From the NCBI RefSeq assembly GCF_954871325.1, contig NC_088775.1, positions 67,805,561 through 67,869,560 on the forward strand: a stretch of 64,000 nt of DNA. Reading direction: 5' to 3'. Made by a program: the position numbers and the translations under genes. Below, piece by piece: positions 36,416 to 47,335 of the stretch. The notes below the pieces were generated by a model. The model did not search any database. It was not told the origin of the DNA and saw only the letters and a program-made list of their open reading frames with translations. The stretch is from Gordionus sp. m RMFG-2023. Its lineage: Eukaryota; Nematomorpha; Gordioida; Chordodea; Parachordodidae. Position 1 is the first letter of the stretch, and the number at the start of each line of letters is the position of its first letter.

Positions 36416-36948
36416 GTTATATAATAATTTAATTAATAAAAATCAATTAAACTTCAACTGTTAATGCTAAATTGATATTTAAACATTATGCATGGTATTG
36501 ATATTTTATTTTTAACAAAGAATTTGATTGCAAGCTGACATAGTGAAAATATAATTTATATGTATTAATCTAATCTAATAATTTAGATAGTCTTATTAAT
36601 TTTTAAATAATAAAATTAAATCTATATATTACTTAATAGAATTATAATAAACAGGGGACAATTAAAAATAGTTCTTTTTAGTTTAAGGGGATATTAAGGA
36701 ACCATTAAAAAAAAAATTTTTTTTGCTTCAGGGGGATATTCAAATTTTTCTGGGGGCTTGAGCCCCTGCGCCCCCTTCTAGTGACGCCACTGTTAGCTAG
36801 GAATTTTACTTAGAGGGGGTCCATACATATAAAAGCCTGGGGGGCTTCGCCCCCAAACCCCCTTTAACGGGCCTTCGGCCCTTTTGCTCGGCCTTTTGCC
36901 CGGCCTTCGGCAGTGTTTATCTTACAAATCATAACCATATCTTCGATA

Positions 36949-37344
36949 CAGTGGCGTAGCTACGGGGGTGGTTTTCGGGTTTGGACCCCTCCCAGAGCAA
37001 ATTTTTTTTTTAGATTATACGTTCAAAAGACTTATAAGTGACTTTACCATTAATATTTTTATTTTTCTTGTTTTGATGTTTATGGGAGGATATTATATTA
37101 CTATTGAAACTATTCTGGGTAGTATTATTAAAGTCATTGAGAAAAATCTACTAAATTATAATAACATATTATTCATGCATTTATTTATTATATATTGTTG
37201 AAGATGTGATTATGATTTTTAAAATAAACCCGGCCGAAGGCCGGGCAAAAGAGCCGAAGACCCGTTAAAGGGGGTCTGGGGGAGAAGTCCCCAGGATTTA
37301 TATGTATGGACCCCCTCTAAGAAAAATTCCTAGCTACGCCACTG
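36949..37344. mobile_element. Inner CAGTGGCGTAGCTA MITE (M1)
   Basis: A 396-bp copy of the same family as M2, inserted in inverse orientation into M2 and flanked by an exact CTTCGATA duplication (36941-36948 and 37345-37352). The left end continues CGGGGGTGGTTTTCGGG and the right end GGACCCCCTCTAAG. Near 37229-37262 it holds CCCGGCCGAAGGCCGGG, a perfect small hairpin. A 77-codon frame at 36968 starts in the terminal repeat and is not a gene. Confidence 0.92.
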
Positions 37345-37795
37345 CTTCGATAATATATAATAAATATATTTTTTAAATGCATAAATAATTTGTTTTATAA
37401 TTTAGTAGATTATTCTCAATGACTTTATAATAATACTATCCAGATAATTTCAATAGTAATAAAATATCCTTCCACAACATCAAAACCAGAAAAATATAAA
37501 TATTATTGGTATTTATTTGATATAAAGTCACCTCTTATAAGTCTTTTGAACGTATAATCTAAAAATAAATTTTTGTTCTGGGATGGGTCCAAACCCGAAA
37601 ACCACCTCCGTAGCTACGCCACTGCTTATGTTGCTAAATACCTAAATAAAAAATATATTTAAATAATAAATTTCTTTATTTTTACCTTAAATAAACCATA
37701 AGCTTTTCTTCAACACTTATAGGATGTTTTATAAAATTGGTACATTTGGTATGTAATTTTTACATGTTTGAGTATATAATAAAAGGTTTCCTAAA

Positions 37796-38062
37796 TTAAA
37801 ATGAATTATAGATAAAATAGAATAAAATTACTTTAGTCATTCTCATATAGTTGAAAAATTTAGGCTCATTTTTAAATAGTTTAGGAAAGATGACATAAAA
37901 TTCGCCCTCTTTTGTTTTATTAATATTAAAATGGTTTAATCTTCTCCTCTTCAAGATCATTCTGTAAAAAATAATAATTTGAGGATGGATACCATTTTGA
38001 ATTAATAACGCTTTGCACTGCCCTATAATGAAAATCGCTGAGAAATCGCAATCGCTCTTCAC
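37796..38062 (-). pseudogene. PIF/Harbinger transposase N-terminal scrap
   Basis: The 88-codon minus-strand frame contains KEGEFYVIFPKLFKNEPKFF followed by NYMRMT. This matches the GEF/Y...L...E.FF.YFRM block before the catalytic domain of HARBI1-like transposases. No DDE domain follows within the window. It lies right after the M2 complex, with the MADF/BESS gene on that complex's other side. Confidence 0.5.
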
Positions 38063-38182
38063 TATGAATATGCGATTTGCATTTAGATATATAATCTGTC
38101 ATAAAATTATATATCTCATGACATAATGTTAGTTTTTGATTTATGCAAAAACTAGTATATAATTTTAATCAAAACATAAACC

Positions 38183-39051
38183 ATGACTAAAATTATTCCT
38201 AAATCTTATAAAAAACAGTCCCTTAAGGACGATGATATAACTCCCGAGGAATTAATAGAAAGAGTTTTGTCTAATAAATCCTCAACATATATGCCACCTT
38301 TTAAACTAAAACTGTTACAAAGTCAAATTACTAATAAATCTTCGTACACTATTTGATTTTAATTTTTAAACTCTTTTTTTTTAAATATTAGCTTGGCTTA
38401 TCAGAGAATGTATTGGATGAATTTAAAGAAAAAAAATTAATGGAATGATTAACAAAGTAAATGTCTTAAATGTTGAAGATATTGCCTTGAATCTTGAATA
38501 TAATCTAATCCGTGGACGTGGTATTATGGTACAATCTCTAATGAGATCACAGGTACTCTCAACAGTGTTTACAAACGTGTATGCATGCCTTTTAGCCATA
38601 ATTAATTAGAATGTATAAATTTTATTTTTATGCCAATAATATCCATTTATCAATTATTATCTAGCTTCCCATTTTATATTTAAGTAACTATTTTGAATGT
38701 AGTAATTAAAATTAATTGGATTTTTCTATCTTTGAATTTGAGGTTATTATTTAGTGTTATATTAATTTAATAATGCCTCTTTTCTGCCCATATATAAATA
38801 TCCTTATTTATAATGATAAATTTATAATTTTTTAAATATATAATCTAGTATGAGATAGATAATGTTAATTTAATGTTTTTTTAAACAAATTAAAAAAATA
38901 TATTAAATAATTATCCCATATAAAGTTTCCAGATTTGTGAATTACTTGTCAAAAGATTAGTTATTCTCTTTCAAAAAGCTTTCAAACGAAATGATAAAGA
39001 TGTATCTCTTTCCTCAATTAAGTTTATAGCCCATTTGATTAATCAGAGAGG
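38183..39051 (+). pseudogene. CWC22: Pre-mRNA-splicing factor CWC22, internal exons
   Basis: Spliceosomal MIF4G protein that also loads eIF4A3 for exon-junction complexes. Exon 1 (38183-38343) ends YMPPFKLKLLQSQITNKSS. A 48-bp GT-AG intron (38344-38391) follows. Exon 2 (38392 to about 38608) carries AYQRMYWMNLK, INKVNV, IRGRGIMVQSLMRSQ and FTNVYACLLAIIN. Exon 3 (about 38932-39051) carries [13 protein letters not shown] and [18 protein letters not shown]. These are consecutive blocks of the first MIF4G domain. An A-run in exon 2 (near 38429) is one base too long and shifts the frame, and exon 2 runs into a stop, so this copy looks dead. A transposon begins at 39394 and no later exon was found. 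The ATG at 38183 may be an internal Met. Confidence 0.85.
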
Positions 39052-40552
39052 GGTAATTTTTAGACTATTTTATAATTTTAATAAATAAGAAAAAAATATA
39101 GTCTTTTTATGATAAATCACCCCAAAACAAGATTTTTGAAACATTCTTATTTGGAAATATATTTAAAATGATATCTCAAATAGATTTAAAAATATTGCCT
39201 TTTTAAGTCCAAAAATATACTATCTTAATTATTAAATCACAAATTATTTTATAAATATTTATGCTAATCATAATATCAATTTGTAGTAAAAATTCTTTAA
39301 ATGTAATTTCCTTTAAAACAAAACAAAATTTTCTTAAAAGGTTATATTTGTTGACAATTTAAAAATTTATTCAGTGTATTGAACCTATTATATATGGGTA
39401 ATTCCATGACAAATCGACCAATGATTCGGCCGACCATCTCAAAAATGAATGAAACTTTGCATGTTAGGTATTTATGTTGTAAATGTTAAGAAAATTAAAA
39501 TTTTAGAGTGCTAGTTCAACCAGATACAAAGATATAGGCCTTCAAAGTCGAAAATCGCAAAGTGCATGATTTTGGGTGATTTCTTTAAATCGTGTTTTTT
39601 TTTAAAATGCTTAAGATAGAGTTACAAATTATATATCATTTTATAGCCCTTTACGTTGGAAAATATAAAAAAAAATTAAAAAATTTCAAGTGTTTTCTTA
39701 TTTCCGGTATAAATAAAAAATTAACATTGTTTGGAAGGGATTTTTTTTGGGTGTTAATATTCATTAAAAATGTTTATTACCTTTATATTAAACGATTTAA
39801 TAAAAAATCTCGATAGCCATTTTTGTTTTTTTAATTTTATTTGAATTTTTATTATTTTTATAAATAAAAGAATGCAATATAGATGGCGTTATATTAAATT
39901 TTTATATAATATATAATTTTTAATAAAAATATGAATAGTATTGTGATTAAAATTAAAAAATTAATTGAGTATAACCAAGAATGATGTCCTGGGGCGATAT
40001 GTAAGCAGGCAGCCCATACAGATATTATTTTATTGACGCTATATTGTAAAATAAACATATTTTAAAATTTTATATTCAAACTATTATAATTTCGCGCTTA
40101 TTAATAGAAATTCCTAAGGCCATAATTTGTAGATATATCCTTACATTGTTGTGGATCTACTATCGTTATTATTTGAAAATTTATCAGATTATTTAATTTT
40201 TTATTCCTATCATCGCTACCAATCAATCATCATATATTTCAAAACTTAAACAATTTATACAACCAAATTAATTTATGATAATTTTTTATTTCTCTGAAAA
40301 TTATTCATTTATAATCCAAGACACTGTTCAATAATGTTATTGCAGTACATTTATACCAGACAAAAATGATAAAATTTTTGACTAATCAATTCAGCAAAAA
40401 GCCAAACAAAATATATTACTGCTCTGATGCATCAGCTGCGCAATATAAAAAAGAAAATTTTTTATAAATCTGTGTTATCATGAATCAGATTTTGGTGTAG
40501 CAGCTGAATGGCATTTTTCGGCTACATCCCATGGAAAAGGTTCATGTGACGG

Positions 40553-40820
40553 TGTTGTGATGTACAAATTGATCTATTGATTTATTGCGATCTATTAAAT
40601 AAATTATAGATTTTTTTTATTCTTTATATTATATTAACTTTAACCTCGCGGACTCGTTTTATAAAATTAACTCAATAATTCGACATAAATTACTTGATAG
40701 ATTTTGTAAACTATATAAACTTAGAAAATTATTATACTTATCAGTTTTAAATATATTTTAAAATAAAATTATTAAATAAAATTAAGTATTTGTTTTTCTC
40801 ATTTTTTGCCAACCTTAATA
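40553..40820 (+). repeat. 5' LTR of Gypsy element 3
   Basis: 268 bp from TGTTGTGATGTACAAATTG to CCAACCTTAATA, followed at once by the primer-binding site. Borders are fixed by the target duplication and by comparison with the second LTR. Confidence 0.95.
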
Positions 40821-43800
40821 TGGTGGCAGTAGCTATCTTTGTAAATTTCTTTGTAAATTAAAATTTTATTAAAATATAATTTCATATTTCTAAAAATAAA
40901 ATAATTAAATTATATAAAAAAAAACAAGCATAAAATTTTTTTTCAATTAATTAAATATGATGGAAGATAAAAAAATTAATGTTTCTAATGATACTATATC
41001 ATATAAATATGAATTTCCTAAATATATAGGAAACATCGATATATATTTAACAATAATTGAACTTATTTTTTAAAAAAATAACAGCACAGATGAGGATAAC
41101 GCCACGACCTAACTTCATAATTTACCTGATGATGTATTTTCAAAATTACAATCGATATGCACTGAGTCAGATCTCAAGAAATCGTCGGTACTCATCAACA
41201 AACTTAGATTATTACAGCCTTCCAAAATTCGAAACAAAAAAATTAGCGAATTCAATGCAGCGGTTCAAAAAGAGAGAGTAAGTTTTTTTAGATTGGGTTA
41301 CCCGTATTTGTCAACTCAATATGGACTGCAACTTTATCGGCTACGACAGGGTTTTAGAAAAAATAAAGGAATCAAGCTCTTCTAAAGAAATTAAATACAG
41401 AATTAAAGATTTACTCATTTTAGAAGACAATATAAAGGTAGGCAAAGAATTAGACGAAACAGACATCGTAACATCTATACATAAGATTGACATAAAAGAA
41501 AATACACACTCCGATCTAAAACATTTGGAGAGAACAAGACAAGGTAAGAAAGTTTATGAACTAAAACCAACTAATATTAGATATGATAACACCCAAATGA
41601 TGCCATATGTTGAGAGCAACAGATATCGTGATAATAATTACAGCCATCAATTTAGACAACCATGGCAGACTCGACCATATTATGGCAACATAAAATTCAA
41701 CAACCAAAATAACTATCATTTTCCAAGACGAAATTATGATAGATTTTGTGATCAAAATAAATGGGAAACTTCTTATATTCCTTTCAATAATCACGACACA
41801 AGATATAACAAAAATAATAGATTTAATATTAACAACAAAGGATATAATAATAATTACAAGCCTTTTAATGATTTCAAAAACTACAACTGATTTGACAACA
41901 CCAGACAACCATTTCAAAATTTTAGAGATTATAATAGATCTAATGTGCATTAACAATTTTGAGAATAAAAATTACTATCATAATCCTAGACACCAAGTAC
42001 CTTATTCAAATAAAATTAATACAGTTGATATAGAAAAGATCGAAGACGACAAAATCATATCAATCGATAAGAAAGATTATAATTTGTTAAATATTGATAT
42101 AAATAACGTAGAAAACGAAGTACTAATGTTAAAGATGACACATACATGGTGAACATCAAAATTAATAACATCTTGACTTCACTACAATTACGGGCATGAA
42201 ATTCACAATTCTACCAAAATATATGATTGAGAAAGAGGGCATAAAAATTACGAAGTCCAACATTCAGTTATCTGGTTACGACGACAAGACCATACAAGTG
42301 ATAGGCTCAACACGACTGAATGTAGAATACGAAGGAAGTTCTCAAATTTTAGATGCATTGATAGTAAACAGTAACAAGATGCCTTTATTAGGAAGATCTT
42401 GGTTGAAACATTTTAAAAACATACTTGAAAGATTTATTGGCTTAATTGACACGGATTAGAAAAACGATTTGGCGGAATAAATATCCAATTGTAAGTCTAA
42501 ATTAAATAATAAACCTGTTATAAAAACGCAAGTCAGGTTACGACTAAAGTTAAATGCTAAGCCAAAAATTATACCACCGAGAAGGGTACCTTATTCTAGA
42601 GTAGATATTATAACTAAAGAATTAAATACCTGGCTGGAAGACAAAATCATCGAGCCGGTAAAAGACGTTAGATGGGCGAGTCCACTCACACCAGTTTTTA
42701 AAAACAATGGGAGTCTCAGATTGTGCGCCGACTTTAAAGACACAGTTTTCCCAGCGCTTGAAGATTTCAAATATCCCACCTAAAATTAACGATATGATTG
42801 CCATCTTAGCTGGAGGAAATTTTTTTAGTAAAATTGATTTCAAATAAGCCTTCCTGCAATATCCTATTCACAAAGACTCTAGAGATCTGCCAACTATATC
42901 CACGCATAAAGGATACTTCAGATTTACGAGACTTCCGTTCGGCTGAAAACATCTTCAGCCATATTCCAACAGACTATGGAACAGGTTTTCGGAGATTTAA
43001 AAGATGTTATATTCTACATTGACGACTTGTTAATTACAGGTGATAACGATGAGATACATTTGGAGAACATTAAAAAAGTATTCGAAAAGATCATCAAGTA
43101 TGGATTAACCCCAATTTTGACAAGAGTCTATTCATGCAAGATAAAATACGCTTTTTGGGACATGATATAGACAAACATGATATACATCCCAACGATGATA
43201 AAATAAAAGCAATTATTGATATGCCGGAACCAAAAAATTCAGAAGAATTATCTACTTTCTTAGGCATGGCGAGCTATTACCGTAAATTTTTAAACAGTTT
43301 TGCGGATCTGGCAGATCCACTATACAAAATAATCAACAAAGATAAATGGTCTTGGGATACCGAACATCAAGAATGTTATAAAAATTAAAAACTTTAATCA
43401 GTCAACCTCCCACATTGAACTTTTTCAATCCTAATTTACCCATAGGTATAGCCGCGGATGCATCTAAACGCGGTATGGGAGCCATTTTATTTCACTTAGA
43501 AGGGGACGGCAAAGAAAAGCCGATAGCTTTTGCCTCAAGATCCTTACTTAAATCCGAAAGAAATTTCACTAACATTAAACGCGAAGCGTTGGCGATTATT
43601 TTTGCGATGAAAGGATTTCAAGAATATCTTATCGGAACTAAATTTACAATCATCACCGATCACAAGCCGTTGATTTATATATTTTCCAAAGGTTTAAAAG
43701 AAAATTCATCCATCTCGATGAGGTTGCAGAAGTGGAATATTGCAATGGGAGCTTACGATTTCGAAATACGACATAGAGCGGGTAAACACAACACGGTGTC

Positions 43801-45118
43801 AGATTGTTTGTCCAGATTGCCATTAATACCTTCAGAATAAGAAATACACATTATGGATGATATAAAAGAAAATAATGATTTATGGGACGTACCAATTAAC
43901 TTTAAAATGATCGAAAAAGAAACTTCTAACGACAGAAAATTAATGGAAATAATGAACGACATTAGAAACGGTGACACGATAAAAAATAAAACATATAACA
44001 ATATGGTGACGGAATTATGTATTATGGGAAATTGTCTATTTAAAGAAAATAAAATCATCGTATGGGTGCTGGCAAAACCAAACATTTAGCTATAGAATAC
44101 CTTTGGTGGCCTGGAATTAACAATGATATTGATAACTAAGTAAAAGAATGCAAATCATGTAACATTTGGGCCGATAATCCCATTAATACACAGCGTCCTT
44201 GTATGTTAACGACGAAGCCAATCGAAATAATACACATTGATTACGCTGGGTCATTTTTTAACAAGTACTGGTTGCTTATAGTAGATGCGTACAGCAAGTT
44301 TCCTACAATCACCCCGGTGAAATCAATAACCTCGGAATTTACAATAAAAGAATTGATGAAAACAATTAGCTTATTTGGTATTCCAGAACAAATAGTTTCT
44401 GATAATGGCTCAAATTTTACAAGTCAACTGTTCAAAAAATTCTGTAGAGACCATGATATACATCACTTTTAGACTTCAGCTCACCATCAACAGTCAAACG
44501 GGCAAGTTGAAAGGATGGTAAACTTTTAAATCACATATGAAGAAGTGCATGGAACAAAATAACATGGACATAGATATCGCTTTGGATAAATTTTTGTTCA
44601 ACTACAGAAACACGCCAAACAGTTCGACTGTCATCCCACCAAGAAAACTCATGTTCAATCATGATATGAGAACAAATTGGGATTTATTAAAATATAAGAA
44701 AGACGACGACAACACTTCGTTCATAGCTTTACCAAAAAATAGAACGATAAATATTGGAGAAAAAATTTGGTATAGAAATTTTGGAGTAAACAAGTGGGAT
44801 GAAGGCGTTATAATAAAAAAAGAAAGTAACATGTTATTTCAAATTCAAACGAAAAATGGTATATTAAGGAGGCACTTAGACCAACTTAAGAAAAGATTTA
44901 CCACTGACGAAGTATTAATTCATGGCCCAAATACTTTACCAACGATTACATTTTACAAGGAGAGAAATGTTACTCAACAAGATAAAGATTATACAGCTGA
45001 CATTACGAGGCCTAGTCGGAATAGAACATTACCTGCACGATATCAAGATTTTATTTTGAACATAAAATATTCACATACAAGAAGAATTTGAGCGGAGTTT
45101 GTTTCTTAAGGGGTGAAA

Positions 45119-45384
45119 TGTTGTGATGTACAAATTGATCTATTAATTTACCGCGATCTATTAAATATATTATTGATTTTTTTTATTCTTTATATTATAT
45201 TAACTTTAACCTCGCGGACTCGTTTTATAAAATTAACTCAATAATTGGACTTAAATTACTTGATAGATTTTGTAAACTATATAAACTTAGAAAATTATTA
45301 TACTTATCAGTTTTTAAATATATTTTAAAATAAAATTATTAAATAAAATTAAATATCTGTTTTTCTCATTTTCCAACCTTAATA
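45119..45384 (+). repeat. 3' LTR of Gypsy element 3
   Basis: 266 bp, same ends as the 5' LTR and preceded by the purine tract AAGGGGTGAAA. The GACGG copy that follows is also the continuation of the interrupted transposase reading. Confidence 0.95.
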
Positions 45385-45917
45385 GACGGCCTTGGCGGAA
45401 CATTAAAAAGATGAGCAGCACGTTCAAGCCTTCGGCGCATCAGTTCTGGATACATTTTAACGTTGATTTATATCAATTTGCAAAAACAAAACATGCCATC
45501 GGTAAATTGTACATATATAACCAACGAACAATACAATTTATAAGAGATTAAACTACGAGAAAGATTCAATTTAGTTCGTCCCATTCCAGGAACTCGGGAA
45601 ATACATGCTGAATTTCCTTTGAGTTTAAGTAAACTTAAATCAAAAATATATTCATATGCATAGGACTTTCAAATTAACAAAATCTCAAATGCCGATAATT
45701 TGTCTTTTGCAATTTTTTTTTTGCCGATATTAAAGGACTTGTAACATTGTTTATGACGATTTTAGGTGGTTAGCCACAGTACTAAAAAGGAATGAAATTA
45801 CTGAGGAGATATATATTTCCCTTTTTCCCCATCCTTCTTTTTCTCCACAATTGCGGAAAAGATATAGTTACCCATTAATCAAATAATAACAGTAGTAGAT
45901 CTTATTACAGTGTCAGG

Positions 45918-46494
45918 CAGCGTCTACATGACAGGATTTTCACTGGATGCAAACCCCCTTCAAAAACCTTTGTCTACCCCCCTAAAAAATTCTCGTCCCC
46001 TTTGGCGGCGGTGTCTCTTTATCATTATTTTCACCTATTTATTTATTGATACTCTTTTCAAAGAATTTATAAAGGATTACTTAAATTAATCTATCTCTAC
46101 TACCAACTATCGATATTTTGTGAATATAAAGAATTTATTTTTTAGATAATTAATTCAATTAAAACCTCCATTATTTACAATGAATTAATTACTATGCCAT
46201 TATGAGCTTGCTGAAATATCGAAACCTTTTAAATTACATTTAAAAGGATAGTTTATTTGGAAAACAATGTGTATGATTGTTTGCAATATTTAGATTTGGT
46301 CGACGAATTGTATTATAATAATACTATAATAAAAGTATTAGTTTTTACAGCAATAAATTTTGTCCTATTTCATCTCAAAATTTAATAGATAACCCCAAAA
46401 AATTTATCCTACCCCCATTAAAGCAGCTTACCCCCTACCCCCTCAAAAAATAGGATACAAACTGTTCCAAACCCTCCCCCTCATGTAGACGCTG
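45918..46494. mobile_element. 577-bp hAT MITE in element T
   Basis: Ends CAGCGTCTACATGA and TCATGTAGACGCTG form a perfect 14-bp inverted repeat. Flanks GTGTCAGG (45910-45917) and GTGACAGG (46495-46502) differ at one base. Sub-terminal regions are rich in ACCCCC patches. Non-coding. It lies at the inner border of the right arm of T. Confidence 0.9.
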
Positions 46495-47129
46495 GTGACA
46501 GGACGTACCTACAAATTATCGTCTCAAGAAATTCTATTAATAAGCACAAAATGGGATAAGATTAAAACAAGAGGTATTTATTTTTATATTGCTTGTGTAT
46601 AAAATTTTAAAATATGTTTATTTTACAATATAGCGTCCTAATAAAATCATATCTGTATAGGCTGCCTGCTTACATATCGCCCCAGGACATCATTCTTGGT
46701 TATACTCAATTGATTTTTTAAATTTAATCACAATGCTATTCATATTCATATTTTTATTAAAAATTATATATTATAAAAAATTTCTAATATAACGCCATCT
46801 ATATTACATTTTTTATTTATAAAAATAATAAAAATTCAAATAAAATTAAAAAAACAAAGATGGCTATCGAGATTTTTTATTAAATCGTTTAATATAAAGG
46901 TAATAAACATTTTTAGTGAATATTAACACCCAAAAAAATTCCTTCCTAACAATGTTAATTTTTTATTTTTACCGGAAATAAGATAACACTTAAAATTTTT
47001 TAATTTTTTTAAATATTTTCCAACGTAAAATTTTAAGGGCTATAAAATGATATATAATTTGTAACTCTATCTTAAGTATTTTTTTAAAAAACACGATTTA
47101 AAGAAATCACGCAAAATTACGCACTTCGC

Positions 47130-47335
47130 GATTTTCGACTTTGAAGGTGTATATCTTTGGATCTGGTTGAGCTAGCAGTTTAAATTTTGATTTTTAACAT
47201 TTACAACATAAATAACTAACATGCCAAGTTTCATTCATTTTTGAGATGGTCGGCCGAAAATCTCGTTTTTTGGCGATTTGACGTGGAATCACCCATATAG
47301 GATTAGATCAGTAAAGCTTCTAAGAGGAAAAATTA
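47130..47335. repeat. 206-bp segment shared with 50905-51110
   Basis: Direct repeat covering the outer part of the right arm of T plus about 38 bp beyond its end (AGATCAGTAAAGCTTCTAAG and AGGAAAAAT). Because flank is included, simple transposition of T does not explain it. The following 47336-48280 is AT-rich with TTCAGGTT motifs at both sides and no gene. Confidence 0.8.

Larger units (their letters stand above)
30876..36792 (-). mobile_element. hAT-Z: 5.9-kb ZMYM1-like hAT inside M2
   Basis: Ends CAGGGGCGTCGCTAG and CTAGTGACGCCACTG form the inverted repeat, with flanking GTAGCTAG (30868-30875) and TTAGCTAG (36793-36800), one mismatch. It carries a transposase on the minus strand (34250-32291). 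The region upstream of the gene, 34260-36720, holds direct repeats and scattered short exon-like pieces. The segment 31330-32280 has no coding signal I can name. Confidence 0.88.
30861..37624. mobile_element. Outer CAGTGGCGTAGCTA MITE (M2) with two insertions
   Basis: Ends CAGTGGCGTAGCTAG at 30861 and GTAGCTACGCCACTG at 37624 are flanked by an exact CTTATGTT duplication (30853-30860 and 37625-37632), so the 6.8-kb unit is one hAT-type insertion. Removing the inner hAT (30876-36792) and the second MITE (36949-37344) leaves about 430 bp, the size of the intact sister copy. The body at 36801-36948 holds GC-rich hairpins GGGCCTTCGGCCC and CGGCCTTCGG. Confidence 0.9.
40553..45384 (+). mobile_element. 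Ty3/Gypsy LTR element 3
   Basis: A structurally whole-length Ty3/Gypsy element with two LTRs and a perfect 5-bp target duplication GACGG (40548-40552 and 45385-45389). Parts: primer-binding site TGGTGGCAGTAGC at 40821; gag-like region rich in Asn and Tyr (about 40957-41890); protease region (about 42196-42459); reverse transcriptase with FYIDDLLITG (about 42520-43388); RNase H with IAADASKRGMGAI (43415-43840); integrase with VSDNGSNFTSQLF (about 43850-45091); polypurine tract AAGGGGTGAAA before the second LTR. Its coding region is broken, with roughly ten breaks. The LTRs differ at about ten of 266 positions, near 4 percent. Confidence 0.93.
40275..45662 (+). pseudogene. Transposase of element T, split by the Gypsy insertion
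   Basis: Left piece: FSENYSFIIQDTVQ near 40290, KMIKFLTNQF near 40370, YYCSDASAAQYKKENF near 40415, then after a stop and frame change NLCYHESDFG and WHFSATSHGKGSCDG, ending exactly at the retroelement junction (40552). Right piece, from 45385: LGGTLKR, a stop, AARSSLRR, then after another stop RFNLVRPIPGTREIHAEFPL to 45662. The blocks DFSENY, SDGxAxQYK and ATSHGKGxCDGxGGxxKR recur in many uncharacterised proteins of aphids, hydrozoans and other animals and look like a DDE-type catalytic domain. I do not assign a superfamily. The zinc-binding N-terminal part is missing. Confidence 0.7.
39394..47297 (+). mobile_element. DNA transposon T with ~750-bp terminal inverted repeats
   Basis: Left arm 39394 to about 40140 and right arm about 46503-47297 are inverted copies, from ATGGGTAATTCCATGAC / CGTGGAATCACCCAT inward through GGCCGACCATCTCAAAAATG and TGTCCTGGGGCGATATGTAA. 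The unique core between them holds pieces of a DDE transposase (40275-40547 and 45393-45662), a Ty3/Gypsy element and a hAT MITE. Without the insertions T is about 2.5 kb. Flanking TATA/ATA does not fix the target duplication. The superfamily is not certain; see the transposase entry. Confidence 0.8.

Noticed and set aside
36968-37201. 77-codon plus-strand frame
   Set aside because: Begins in the terminal repeat of MITE M1 and is not kept in the sister copy M2.
43753-44085. 110-codon minus-strand frame
   Set aside because: Antisense shadow of the RNase H/integrase region of Gypsy element 3.
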